Shown here piece after piece: positions 55,718 to 64,000 of a stretch of 64,000 nt of DNA (positions are counted from its first letter, which is position 1; each line of letters opens with the position of its first letter). The notes beneath the pieces are model-generated. The model searched no databases. It was not told the origin of the DNA and was given only the letters and a program-made list of their open reading frames with translations. The translations under genes and the position numbers were made by a program. The stretch comes from CAVTJX01 sp963735175 (GTDB lineage Bacteria; Electryoneota; RPQS01). The stretch spans positions 1 through 64,000 of the forward strand of contig CAVTJX010000017.1 in NCBI GenBank assembly GCA_963735175.1, given 5' to 3'.

Positions 55718-58059
55718 TTAGAGGAATCCGTTCGCGCCGCAAGGGTCGGAGTCAACAGGAAGGACGAAAGGCCAGGGTACGAATCTCAGGTGACTTCCTG
55801 ATAAGTCGGTGTTCACCGGGCGTTGCTTTCGTTTCGGCTTCTTTTCCGAGCCGTAGTAGTAATAGTACTGGTAGTAATGGAAGTAGTAATAGTACGAGCC
55901 GTAAATCCGCTTGATGTCGAGCCCGTTTAAGACCACTCCCAGAATGCCGGCGCGGACATTTTTCAAGAGCGCCAGCGCGCGCGAAACTTCCTTGCGGTTG
56001 ACCGTGCCCGAACTGACGACGAGGATCGTGCCGTCGACGCGCGTCGCCAGCACGGCGGCGTCGGTGACCGCGACCACCGGCGGACTGTCGAGGATCACGA
56101 GGTCGTACCGTGAGCGCGCTTCTTCGATAAAGTTCCGCATGCGCTCCGAAGCGACGAGTTCCGCCGGATTCGGCGGAATGTCGCCCGCGGTGATAATGTC
56201 GAATTTGTCGACTTCCGTCGGCTTGATCACGTCGTCGAACGCCAGCGATCCGATGAGCACGTTGGTCAGGCCGTAGGTCCGGTCCATCGAGAAGAAATTG
56301 TGCAGCGACGGCCGGCGCAGATCGCTGTCCACCAGCAGCACCCGCGAGCCCGCCTGGGCCAGCGTGATCGCGAGATTAATCGCCGTCGTCGACTTGCCTT
56401 CCTTCGAGGTCGTCGACGTCATCAGGAGCACGTGCTTCGGGTGGTCGATGTCGGCAAACTGAATATTCGTGCGCAGGCTGCGATACGCTTCGCTGACGGG
56501 CGACTTGGGGGAGAAGCGGGTGATCATCTTCGCTTCCACCCGGTGGAGATCGGCGTCGGTAAACTGCTTGCCCTGTTTCTTCAGCCGGCGGATGATCTGT
56601 TCCGTATGCACGAGGGGAATCGTGCCCAGCAGCGTCAGTCCCATGCGCTCGATGTCGTCGCCGGTTTTGACGGTGTCGTCCAGGACTTCGATGAAGAAGG
56701 CGATACCCACGCCCACGGCCAGGCCGAAGAGGATGCCGAGCAGAATATTCAGTTTCTTCTTGGGCCGTACGGGATCGACGGGCGGTTTGGCGACGTCCAC
56801 GATCTGCACTCCGGCCGACTTGCCCGCTTCCGTGATCCGCGACTCCTCATACTTGTCATTCAGCATGAGGTAGAGCTTTTCGTTCAGCTCGCGGTCGCGC
56901 GTCAGGCGTGCCAGCACCAGTGTCTGTTGCGGCAGGCGCTCGAGATTGAAATCCTGGTTTTCCATCACCTGCGCGCAGAGCTTCGACCTTGGCCGCCAGG
57001 GCCTTGACTTCAACGTCGGTAATCAGGAGCTGGTCAAACAACTGCTGGCTGGTGCGCAGCGGATCCACCGTCGACGCGCCGCCGCTCGCCACCTTCCGCA
57101 CTTCCTCGATCAGCTTGCCCTTGATCGTCTCGACTTCCTTTTCGAGGGAAGCCACGGTGACATCGGTTCCCGGACCGGGATTGGCCATCAGGCTGGCGAT
57201 GCGCGTCTGCTGGGCGGCGATTTCCTTCTGCATCGCGTCGATCAACGGGCTTGTCGCGTTGGTCACATCCTCGACCATCGTGCCCTTGGTCTCGGCGAGC
57301 TGCTTGCGGAGGTGTTCCTGCTTGCGGATCTGCGCGTTCAGCTCGGTCTGGGTGGTGTTATAGAGGGCGTGGAACTCGGCCGACTGCTGGACCATGTTCT
57401 CCGTTTCCACGTCGAGAGCCGTTACGCCCTCCTGCTCCTTGTACGTCCGTTCCACGTCCTCCGACTGCGAAAGCTGCTGGCGGACGGTTTCGAGCTGTTG
57501 CTCGAGGAACTGGCGGATATCGGAAACCTCGCCGCGCGCCGCATGCAGGCAGTAGCGGTAATATTGCTCCGCGATGGCGTTGGCGAGAAAGGCGGCTTCA
57601 AAGGGCGAGTGCGCGGTCGTGCTGACCTTCAGAACGTCGGTGTCCTTCAGCAGACTCACGCCGGTGTTCTCGCGCAGTGCGGTCACGCGCTGATCGAACG
57701 TCACCGGCTTGCCCGTCGGGATCGGTTTCGCGCATGAGTTCGAGTTCGTTGCGATAGGGCGACTCGACCAGGGCGCGGATCACATCTTCGGCGATGCGGC
57801 GGCTTTGCAGGATCTCGATCGCGTTCAGGTTGCGCGATTTGAGAATCGGTTCGGGTTTCTCGTTCAGCAACGTGGTTTCCACGCGGTCGCGATCGAGAAT
57901 CAGGATACTCGCCGTGGAAACGTATTCCGGCCGCGCACGGTAGGTGAGGAACGTGACGGCTCCCACCACGGCCAGAAACGCGGTCACGATGATCCAGCGG
58001 CCGTGGAAGAGAATGCGGAGAAATTCCGAAAGTTGATGCGAAGTATCTTTGGTTTCCAA
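55718..58059 (-). CDS. Wzc-like polysaccharide chain-length / tyrosine autokinase, frameshifted
   Basis: Inner-membrane polysaccharide co-polymerase fused to a cytoplasmic BY-kinase. N-terminal Wzz domain with helix ILFHGRWIIVTAFLAVVGAV; a periplasmic coiled coil; GNVR-type PPVDPVRPKKKLN before the second helix (LLGILFGLAVGVGIAFFIEV). The kinase then has Walker A TSTTSKEGKSTTAINLA, A' VLLVDSDLRRP and Walker B DLVILDSPPV. The tail contains a Tyr cluster (YGSYYYYFHYYQYYYYYG) that is the likely autophosphorylation site. Two frame changes lie near 57715 and 56965. It starts with a TTG behind AAGGGGCGGA. About 780 aa. Confidence 0.9.
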
Positions 58060-58086
58060 ATCCGCCCCTTGCGTTACCTTGCGACT

Positions 58087-59203
58087 TCAGCCCGGACGCC
58101 GCGCGTCCGGCTTCGTCACCGTCTCGGATTCCGTCTCGAGCCGATTCGCTCCGCGAAACGTCAGCCCCAGCTTCCAGAAAAAGATTAATCCCAGCACCGT
58201 GAGCGGGATATAGTTCAGCGCGTGCATCAAAATGGCGAATCCCGCCGCCCGGTCGCCGGGCACTTGAAACAGACTCAAGCCCAGCACGGCCATCCCGTGA
58301 TATGTGCCAACCGCGCCAGGCGCGCCGGGAATCGAAAAGCCGATCGTGGTGATCATCAGTGTAACCAGAACCGCGCCAACCGGGTTCCGGTCAATTAACA
58401 CGAAGCCCGAATCCATGAAACCCAGCGACTGCAGAATATAATAGTCCATCCCGCCGTAAAGCGCCCAAAGGAGCAGTGAACTGACGCTCAGGGCCAGCAT
58501 ATGCTCCGAGCGGCCCAGGACGACTAAGCCCGACGTAAACTTCTCCATCAACGCCGCCCCGGCATGGGCTAGACGCGGCGGCAACACGCTGAGCATTCGC
58601 CGGACCATTGCCATACTGCGCTCACGATCCAGGACCAGCCAAATCAGAAAGGCCATGATCGCAAGCCCCACGACGGCCAGCGTCCAGGCCGCCGCCTGCA
58701 TCGCTCGCGGCAAGGGAAAGAGGATCAGCGCGGCCGCGAGGTAGGGCAGCATGGAAATCAGATCAGCCATGCGTTCCAAGACGATACTGCCGAACGCGGC
58801 GCTGCGCGAGAGCCCCGACATTTCGTAGACCACGTGTGCGCGGTAGATCTCCCCCATCCGCAGCGGCAGCACATTGTTGGCGAAATAGCCGATGGACATG
58901 GCGCTGAACACGTTACCGAAACTGATCGGCACGAGCGGCGTCAGCATGATCCGCCAGCGCCACGCCCGCAGGACCAGCGCCGCCAGGAACAGCACCAGCG
59001 CCATGAGCACCGACACCCAACGGGCGGTTGCCAGTACATGCCCGAGGTGCGAAAGATCAAACCGCATATGACCGAAAAACGCTTCGCCCAGCCCCATCTC
59101 GCCATGAAGCAGCGAACCGACGTGCGGAATAAAAAACGTCAGGTAGAGAAAGATCAGACTCAGCCCGAAAGCTGATCACCAGGCGAATCCCATGCTTCGA
59201 CAT
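58087..59203 (-). CDS. YbhN/LPG-synthase-TM (UPF0104) family membrane protein, frameshifted near N-terminus
   Basis: Polytopic membrane protein of about 370 aa with roughly eight helices. Family markers are LRAWRWRIMLTPL, NNVLPLRMGEIYRAHVV (glycine/Arg loop), SIVLERMADLISML and FSIPGAPGAVGTYHGMAVLGL. The main frame starts at 59097, but a better start is the ATG at 59203 (MSKHGIRLVIS), which joins FGLSLIFLYLTFFIPHVGSLL after a frame change near 59175. Members include lipid flippases and lysyl-PG synthase membrane halves; no aminoacyl-transferase domain is present here. It lies between lolA and the autokinase gene. Confidence 0.85.
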
Positions 59204-59208
59204 CGGCC

Positions 59209-59838
59209 CTACCGGCCCGTTCCCGCGCCGTGGAAATCAATCACGTTTTCCGGCGGCACATTCGGAGGCGTGAACAAAGTCGGATCGGGCTGCACGTTTT
59301 CGTCCCAGCGCGTAATCTGATAGCGTAGCGTCGTGCCGTCGGCCTGCAGAAACTCCAACAGCGAGGGAACATCCTCGCGCGCGGGAAACTCGAGCACGGC
59401 GTAGCCTGGCGCCTGCGGATTGCCGGATTCCAGGCGCAGGATGCGCTCACCCGCGGCGCCCACGGTCAACGATTTCGGTTTCAAGCTGCGGCTCATGTTG
59501 AAGAGAATCGTCTCCGGCTGAAAGTCATCCTTCTCGGTGACGCGCTCGCGGATCAGCGTCTGCTGCCCTTTGAGTAACCGCCATTGTTCGTCACCGACTT
59601 CGCAGAATGTCCATTCCGGGGTGTCGTGCAGAAAGCGGTCCGGCTTGAGCCAGACCATCCGGCCCGAGACGATGTCGTCCCCGCCCCCGTCGGCGGTTGC
59701 TTGATACTGGATTTCCAGCGATTTGAGCGCTTGCAAACGTCGTTCCAGCGCGGAATACAATTGCGCTGCATCCGGTGAAGCGATGGCCGGTAAGGCTAAA
59801 GCGACGAGGAAAAGCGCCGTAACAACTTTAACTTTCAT
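59209..59838 (-). CDS. LolA-like outer-membrane lipoprotein carrier
   Basis: Periplasmic protein of 209 aa with a signal peptide (VKVVTALFLVALALPAIA). The rest follows the LolA half-barrel: LQALKSLEIQYQATADG, GRMVWLKPDRFLHDTPE, and ESGNPQAPGYAVLEFP. LolA carries lipoproteins from the inner to the outer membrane. Its position directly after ftsK is the conserved ftsK-lolA arrangement; the ATG at 59838 overlaps the ftsK stop by 11 bases. Intact. Confidence 0.85.
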   Translation of the reverse strand: MKVKVVTALFLVALALPAIASPDAAQLYSALERRLQALKSLEIQYQATADGGGDDIVSGRMVWLKPDRFLHDTPEWTFCEVGDEQWRLLKGQQTLIRERVTEKDDFQPETILFNMSRSLKPKSLTVGAAGERILRLESGNPQAPGYAVLEFPAREDVPSLLEFLQADGTTLRYQITRWDENVQPDPTLFTPPNVPPENVIDFHGAGTGR

Positions 59839-62122
59839 GTGGAGCGTCAAAATAGTGTTCGTCGACCAGGACCGCACGTGCCTTGGAACCGTCAAACGGA
59901 CCCACAACGCCGGCCCGTTCCAATTGGTCGATCAGCCGGGCGGCACGACTGTAGCCAACCTTCAACCGCCGTTGCAGAATCGAAACGCTGCCCTGCCCGG
60001 TGCGAACGACGATCTTTGCCGCCTCGAGGAAAAAGGGATCACGGTCTGCCGCATCCAATAACAGCGCGCCGCCGCCGCCCTCTTCATCATCCTCCACCGG
60101 CAGCACCAGTTTTTCGCGCGGGGGCCGTTGCTTGCAGATGTGGGAAATCAGCCGCGAAATTTCCGCGCCTGTCAACAGCGCGCCCTGCAAGCGGATCGGC
60201 GCGGGCTCTTCGGGATGCTGAAACAGCATGTCACCCTGTCCGAGTAGCATCTCCGCGCCGTTGGTGTCGAGAATCGTGCGCGAATCCACCTTCATCGCCA
60301 CGCGGAATGCAATCCGCGCCGGAAAATTTGCCTTGATGACGCCGGTAATCACATCCACCGAGGGCCGCTGCGTCGCCACAACGAGGTGGATTCCCACCGC
60401 GCGCGCGAGCTGCGCCAGGCGCGCGATGGGCTCCTCAACTTCGCGCTGGGCCGTCACCATCAGGTCGGCGAGTTCGTCGATCACCACCACGATATAGGGA
60501 AGTGGCTTTTCCTCGCCCTCGCCGGGATCGGCACGAACAAGTTCGTTGTATTCCTTCAGGTGACGCGCGCCGCGCTCGGCCAGCAAATCGTAGCGGCGTT
60601 CCATCTCGATGAGACAGCTCCGCAGAACTTTCACCGCCTCGTCGGGCTTGGTCACCACGTACTCCGACAAATCGGGCCGGTGCGTCACGTGATGATTGCG
60701 CAGCTCGTTGTAAGCCGCCATTTCCAATTTCTTGGGGTCAATCATCACGAACTGCACATCCTCGGGGGTGTTGCGCAGCATGATCGAGGCGATGATCGTG
60801 TTCACACACACCGACTTACCGCTGCCCGTCGTCCCCGCGATCAGCAGGTGCGGCAGCGAACCCAGATCGGTGCAGAAAATGTCACCCTGCACAGTGCGCC
60901 CGAGGGCCACCGTCAGTCGCGAACTGGAATTCTGGTAGTTGGGCGATTCCACCACTTCGCGGTACGTCACGATGGTGGGCTTGGCGTTGGCCATTTCTAC
61001 GCCGACCGCCGCCATTCCGGGGATCGGCGCCTGAATCCGCAAGCCGCGCGCGCGCAAAGCGAGAGCGATGTCGTCGGCCAAGGCCTCAATCCGCGAGACC
61101 TTCACCCCCGGAGCGGGTTCCAAGTCAAAGCGCGTGATGACCGGACCCGGATTGACGCGCACAACCTTCGCCTGCACGCCGAACGTCGCGAGCGTCTTTT
61201 CCAATAGTTCGGAATTGCGCTGCAATTCTTCGGCCGTGATTCCCGTGTCTTGCCCCGGCTTGGGCGAATTGAAGAGATCCAGCGGCGGGAAAATATAACC
61301 CGTGCGATCCTCAATCTGCATCGCCATCTGCGCGGCGGAACCGGGCTTTTCTTTCTCTTTGCGCGCGAATTTGGGCGATTCGGACATTGCCCGCACCGGC
61401 CCCACGCCATTTCCGCCATCCACTATTGGAGGCTCGACAGGCTGCAAAGGTTGAATCTCAGCATCGGGTTCCGGTCGTGGCTGGCGTTTGAACAAGCCGA
61501 ACATGCGTGTGACCGGAACCGCGGGTAACTTCGTCTGTGCCGCTTTGTCAATCGCGGAATTCACGCGGTGTTCGAACCAGCCCGCGAATCCTGCCACGGA
61601 GAGTGCCAGACCCGTCACGAGCACGAGCAGCAACACGACGACTGCCCCGGTGTGGCCGATGAGAATCGTCAGTCCGCTCGCCGCCCACGCGCCGAACAGG
61701 CCCGAGTGTGGATACGAATCCGCCTGTTTCAAACCCGGCCAGATGTCGCCCGCCAGGCCAAGAAACGCCGATGCCCACAATGTCGCCACCAGCACCCACA
61801 CGGTGAGTTCAAACGGTCGCTGCCACGACAACCGCCGTAATAACGTCCAGCCCCAGATGCCAATCACTCCGGCAATCCCGAAGGCCGCCCAGCGCCCCAA
61901 CAGAAACGGCCCCAGGCCATGAGCCATCACCGCGCCCAGAAAGCCGACCCAGTTGCGAGCCGGCGCCACTTCGTCCGTGGCAGGCCAGTCGAGCGGCGAA
62001 TAGCTGACCAGCGCAAGGAAGATCAGCAACGCGAGGGCCAGCAACGCCAGCCCCCATAAAAACGATGCCGGCGAGGCCGTCTCAGACCGCGCTGGGCGCG
62101 GGCTCGGTGATCGGGCTGCCAT
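59828..62122 (-). CDS. ftsK: DNA translocase FtsK
   Basis: Septal DNA pump that clears and decatenates chromosome termini, 764 aa. Four N-terminal helices (FLWGLALLALALLIFLALVS first), a short linker, then the motor domain: Walker A GTTGSGKSVCVNT and Walker B VVVIDELADLMVTA. The C-terminal gamma winged helix (TGQGSVSILQRRLKVGYSRAARLIDQL) recognises polar KOPS-like sequences. The short linker resembles SpoIIIE more than E. coli FtsK. The ATG at 62122 overlaps comB by 41 bases. Intact over its whole length. Confidence 0.95.
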   Translation of the reverse strand: MAARSPSPRPARSETASPASFLWGLALLALALLIFLALVSYSPLDWPATDEVAPARNWVGFLGAVMAHGLGPFLLGRWAAFGIAGVIGIWGWTLLRRLSWQRPFELTVWVLVATLWASAFLGLAGDIWPGLKQADSYPHSGLFGAWAASGLTILIGHTGAVVVLLLVLVTGLALSVAGFAGWFEHRVNSAIDKAAQTKLPAVPVTRMFGLFKRQPRPEPDAEIQPLQPVEPPIVDGGNGVGPVRAMSESPKFARKEKEKPGSAAQMAMQIEDRTGYIFPPLDLFNSPKPGQDTGITAEELQRNSELLEKTLATFGVQAKVVRVNPGPVITRFDLEPAPGVKVSRIEALADDIALALRARGLRIQAPIPGMAAVGVEMANAKPTIVTYREVVESPNYQNSSSRLTVALGRTVQGDIFCTDLGSLPHLLIAGTTGSGKSVCVNTIIASIMLRNTPEDVQFVMIDPKKLEMAAYNELRNHHVTHRPDLSEYVVTKPDEAVKVLRSCLIEMERRYDLLAERGARHLKEYNELVRADPGEGEEKPLPYIVVVIDELADLMVTAQREVEEPIARLAQLARAVGIHLVVATQRPSVDVITGVIKANFPARIAFRVAMKVDSRTILDTNGAEMLLGQGDMLFQHPEEPAPIRLQGALLTGAEISRLISHICKQRPPREKLVLPVEDDEEGGGGALLLDAADRDPFFLEAAKIVVRTGQGSVSILQRRLKVGYSRAARLIDQLERAGVVGPFDGSKARAVLVDEHYFDAPHES

Positions 62123-62885
62123 CGGCCTTATATCCTCGAATTTTACCTTCCACGACCATGGGAACGACGAGATTGGTGTCCATCCGCGCGCAGTAGTCGA
62201 TATCGGCTTCACTGCCCAGAGTCGCCAGGTACTGCCCGTGACTGCTGGTCTTTAACAGCGTCGGAATGCTGCCGTCGAAATGGCGGTGAAGCTGCGCCGC
62301 GGCGCGCGCGCCGTCGTTCAGCACCGTCCCGCGTTTCAACCTCGTTTCGAGCGCGTTGACAAACTTCCCGCCGGCGACAAAATCTTCGATCGCAAACTGT
62401 TCGAGCTTGCCCGCGCAAAGAATCACGACGGGACGCTCGTCCTTCACCACCCGTTTCACCACCGCGCCGAAGTTATTGAAGCAGCCGATGTACACCCGGT
62501 CGGCGGAGCGGGCGCGCAGAATCGCCGCCGTGCCGTTGGTCGACGTGTAGATTAGAATCCGGCCGCCGACGCGTTCGGCGGAATACTCGAACGGCGAGTT
62601 GCCGAGGTCAAAGCCGTCGATCTTGCGACCTTCGCGCTCGCCGCAGAGTAAACTGGCGCTGCGGCCGGAGCGGCCCGCCAGTTTGCCGCCCTCGGCGGGC
62701 GTGCCCACGGGAATCACTTCCTTCGCGCCATTGGCGAGCGCCGTGGCGATGGTGGACGACGAACGCAGGATGTCCACGACCACCACGGAACAGCCACGGA
62801 GATCGTCATCCGTTACTTCGCGCGGCGAAGTAAAGAGCTTGATCTCCAGCGGCGGGAGATCGGCGGCTTTGTCTTTCGGTTTCAT
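62082..62885 (-). CDS. comB: ComB-family 2-phosphosulfolactate phosphatase
   Basis: Mg-dependent phosphatase of 267 aa; in methanogens it acts in coenzyme M synthesis, while in bacteria its substrate is often unknown. Conserved stretches are VVVVDILRSSSTIATALANGA, LLCGEREGRKIDGFDLGNSP, LIYTSTNGTAAI and the C-terminal EADIDYCARMD. The ATG follows the gcvT stop with no gap (TGA-ATG), so translation is probably coupled. No other coenzyme M gene is present in the window. Confidence 0.9.
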   Translation of the reverse strand: MKPKDKAADLPPLEIKLFTSPREVTDDDLRGCSVVVVDILRSSSTIATALANGAKEVIPVGTPAEGGKLAGRSGRSASLLCGEREGRKIDGFDLGNSPFEYSAERVGGRILIYTSTNGTAAILRARSADRVYIGCFNNFGAVVKRVVKDERPVVILCAGKLEQFAIEDFVAGGKFVNALETRLKRGTVLNDGARAAAQLHRHFDGSIPTLLKTSSHGQYLATLGSEADIDYCARMDTNLVVPMVVEGKIRGYKADGSPITEPAPSAV

Positions 62886-63977
62886 TCAGTACGGGCGCTG
62901 ATAAAAGGGCGTCTTGACAACCGTGGCGCCAAACACGCGGCCGCGGCTGTCCATTTTGAGGGTGCTGCCGACAGTGCTGAGTTCCGTGGGTACATAACCC
63001 ATGGCAATGCCTTTATTGAGGACCGGCGAAACCGTACCCGAGGTTACGACACCGACGGGCTGCGCGGAGCCGTTGGGGCTGAGCAACGTGTAACCGTGAC
63101 GCGGGAATCCCGGGTTTTCGATTTCCAGCCCTACCAGCTTGCGCTTCAGGCCGTCCGCTTTCAACTTCAGCAGCACGTCGCGGGCGATGAAGTCGCCTTT
63201 GTTCAGCTTGGTGATCCAGCCGAGCCCGGCTTCCAGCGGATTGGTGGTTTCGTCGATGTCGTTCCCGTAGAGCGCCATCTTCATCTCGAGGCGCAGCGAA
63301 TCGCGCGCACCGAGGCCGATAGGTTCCACGTGGTATTCCTTGCCCGCGGTGAACAGCGCGTTCCACAGCGTGACGGCGCCGGTGTTGGGGTGATAAAGTT
63401 CAAAGCCGTCTTCGCCGGTGTAGCCGGTGCGCGAGATGATGCAGGGCACGCCAGCCACGTCGCCTTCGGTAAACCAGTAATACTTGATCTGCGACAGGTC
63501 CGTTTTCGTCAGCTTCTGAATGAGCTTGGCCGCGTCCGGCCCCTGCACCGCGAGCAGCGTGATGTCGTCGGTGGCGTCTTTCATCTGCGCGTCGCCGCGC
63601 AGATTTTTCTGCAGCCACGCCCAGTCCTTATCGTGGTTTGAGCCATTTACCACGAGCAGAAGCTTGTCGGGAAAGCGGTAGACCAACAGATCGTCAACGA
63701 TGCCACCGTGCGGCAAACACATACAGGAATACTGCACCTGGCCATTCGCCAGCGCTTTCACATCGTTGACGGTCGCGTAATCGACGAAGGCTTCACGGTC
63801 TTTGCCGGTGACGAAAAATTCGCCCATGTGCGAGACGTCGAAAATACCTACGGTATTGCGCACACGCAAATGCTCGGCGCGAATCGAGGCGTATTGAATC
63901 GGCATTTCGTAGCCGGCGAACTCAACCAGCTTGGCACCCAATTGCCGATGGATTTCAGTCAGGGCGGTGCGTTTCAC
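62886..63977 (-). CDS. gcvT: Glycine cleavage system aminomethyltransferase (T protein)
   Basis: Moves the methylene group of glycine onto tetrahydrofolate. It has the folate-binding core: VEFAGYEMPIQY, FDVSHMGEFFV, LPHGGIVDDLLVYRF with the catalytic Asp, SRTGYTGEDGFELY, and GLGARDSLRLEMKMALYGNDID. The C-terminal barrel ends VKTPFYQRPY. The GTG at 63977 was chosen because GGAG lies 8 bases upstream and the family starts …RTALTEIH; a TTG at 63992 is the alternative. 363 aa, intact. No gcvH or gcvP is in the window. Confidence 0.95.
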   Translation of the reverse strand: MKRTALTEIHRQLGAKLVEFAGYEMPIQYASIRAEHLRVRNTVGIFDVSHMGEFFVTGKDREAFVDYATVNDVKALANGQVQYSCMCLPHGGIVDDLLVYRFPDKLLLVVNGSNHDKDWAWLQKNLRGDAQMKDATDDITLLAVQGPDAAKLIQKLTKTDLSQIKYYWFTEGDVAGVPCIISRTGYTGEDGFELYHPNTGAVTLWNALFTAGKEYHVEPIGLGARDSLRLEMKMALYGNDIDETTNPLEAGLGWITKLNKGDFIARDVLLKLKADGLKRKLVGLEIENPGFPRHGYTLLSPNGSAQPVGVVTSGTVSPVLNKGIAMGYVPTELSTVGSTLKMDSRGRVFGATVVKTPFYQRPY

Positions 63978-64000
63978 AGGATCTGTCTCCAAAAGTTACG

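Overview
The window is a GC-rich, gene-dense bacterial chromosome segment. Three surface signatures point to a member of the Fibrobacterota-Chlorobiota-Bacteroidota (FCB) radiation or a related candidate phylum: a secreted protein with a type IX secretion-like C-terminal sorting domain, a second with a FlgD-like C-terminal domain, and a PorV-like barrel. The housekeeping genes alone do not fix the phylum. Many otherwise well conserved genes are broken by single-base frameshifts (nuoCDEFGHI, asd, selD, slt, ispE, wzc-like and others). These look like sequence errors in a draft or metagenome assembly rather than decay, so full spans are given across the shifts.

Region 1 (1-1322): an IS110-family transposase gene and its 3' flank. 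Region 2 (1323-16205, minus strand): a complex I operon that starts at a sigma70-like promoter at 16177-16205 and runs ECF-transporter S component, nuoA, B, C, D, E, F, G, H, I, nitronate monooxygenase-like, panD, pepA. It is interrupted by a REP-RAYT unit between nuoD and nuoE, a GT-C-type membrane glycosyltransferase between nuoF and nuoG, and a secreted protein of unknown function between nuoG and nuoH. nuoJ-N are absent. A short repeat recurs in front of nuoA and nuoB.

Region 3 (16289-18305): a secreted DUF3857/transglutaminase-like protein on the minus strand. Region 4 (18592-32740, plus strand): tRNA-Ala(CGC), SRP RNA, dnaX, recR, pgsA, pgpA, cinA, thpR, an SRPBCC protein, recA, a small outer-membrane protein, recX, alaS, gmhA and a BatA/VWA membrane protein. 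This is a DNA replication/repair and phospholipid block.

Region 5 (32780-38720, minus strand): a sorting-domain surface protein, asd, selD (apparently with an in-frame UGA at its catalytic Sec/Cys position) and a lytic transglycosylase. Region 6 (38775-45314, plus strand): a surface cluster of an OB-fold secreted protein with FlgD-like tail, a PorV-like barrel and a ComEA-like helix-hairpin-helix protein fused to a barrel. Region 7 (45374-50188, plus strand): sucD, rsmA, recO, glycyl-tRNA synthetase and a membrane methyltransferase, ending at a 40-bp perfect palindrome.

Region 8 (50217-63977, minus strand): gcvT, comB, ftsK, lolA, a YbhN-like protein, a Wzc-like tyrosine autokinase, ispE, spoVG, tRNA-Gln(UUG), prs, rplY, pth, rpsF, ssb, rplI. 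It has the familiar prs-ctc-pth and rpsF-ssb-rplI order, but rpsR is missing. This stretch is nearly free of frameshifts, unlike 1-16 kb and 34-45 kb.
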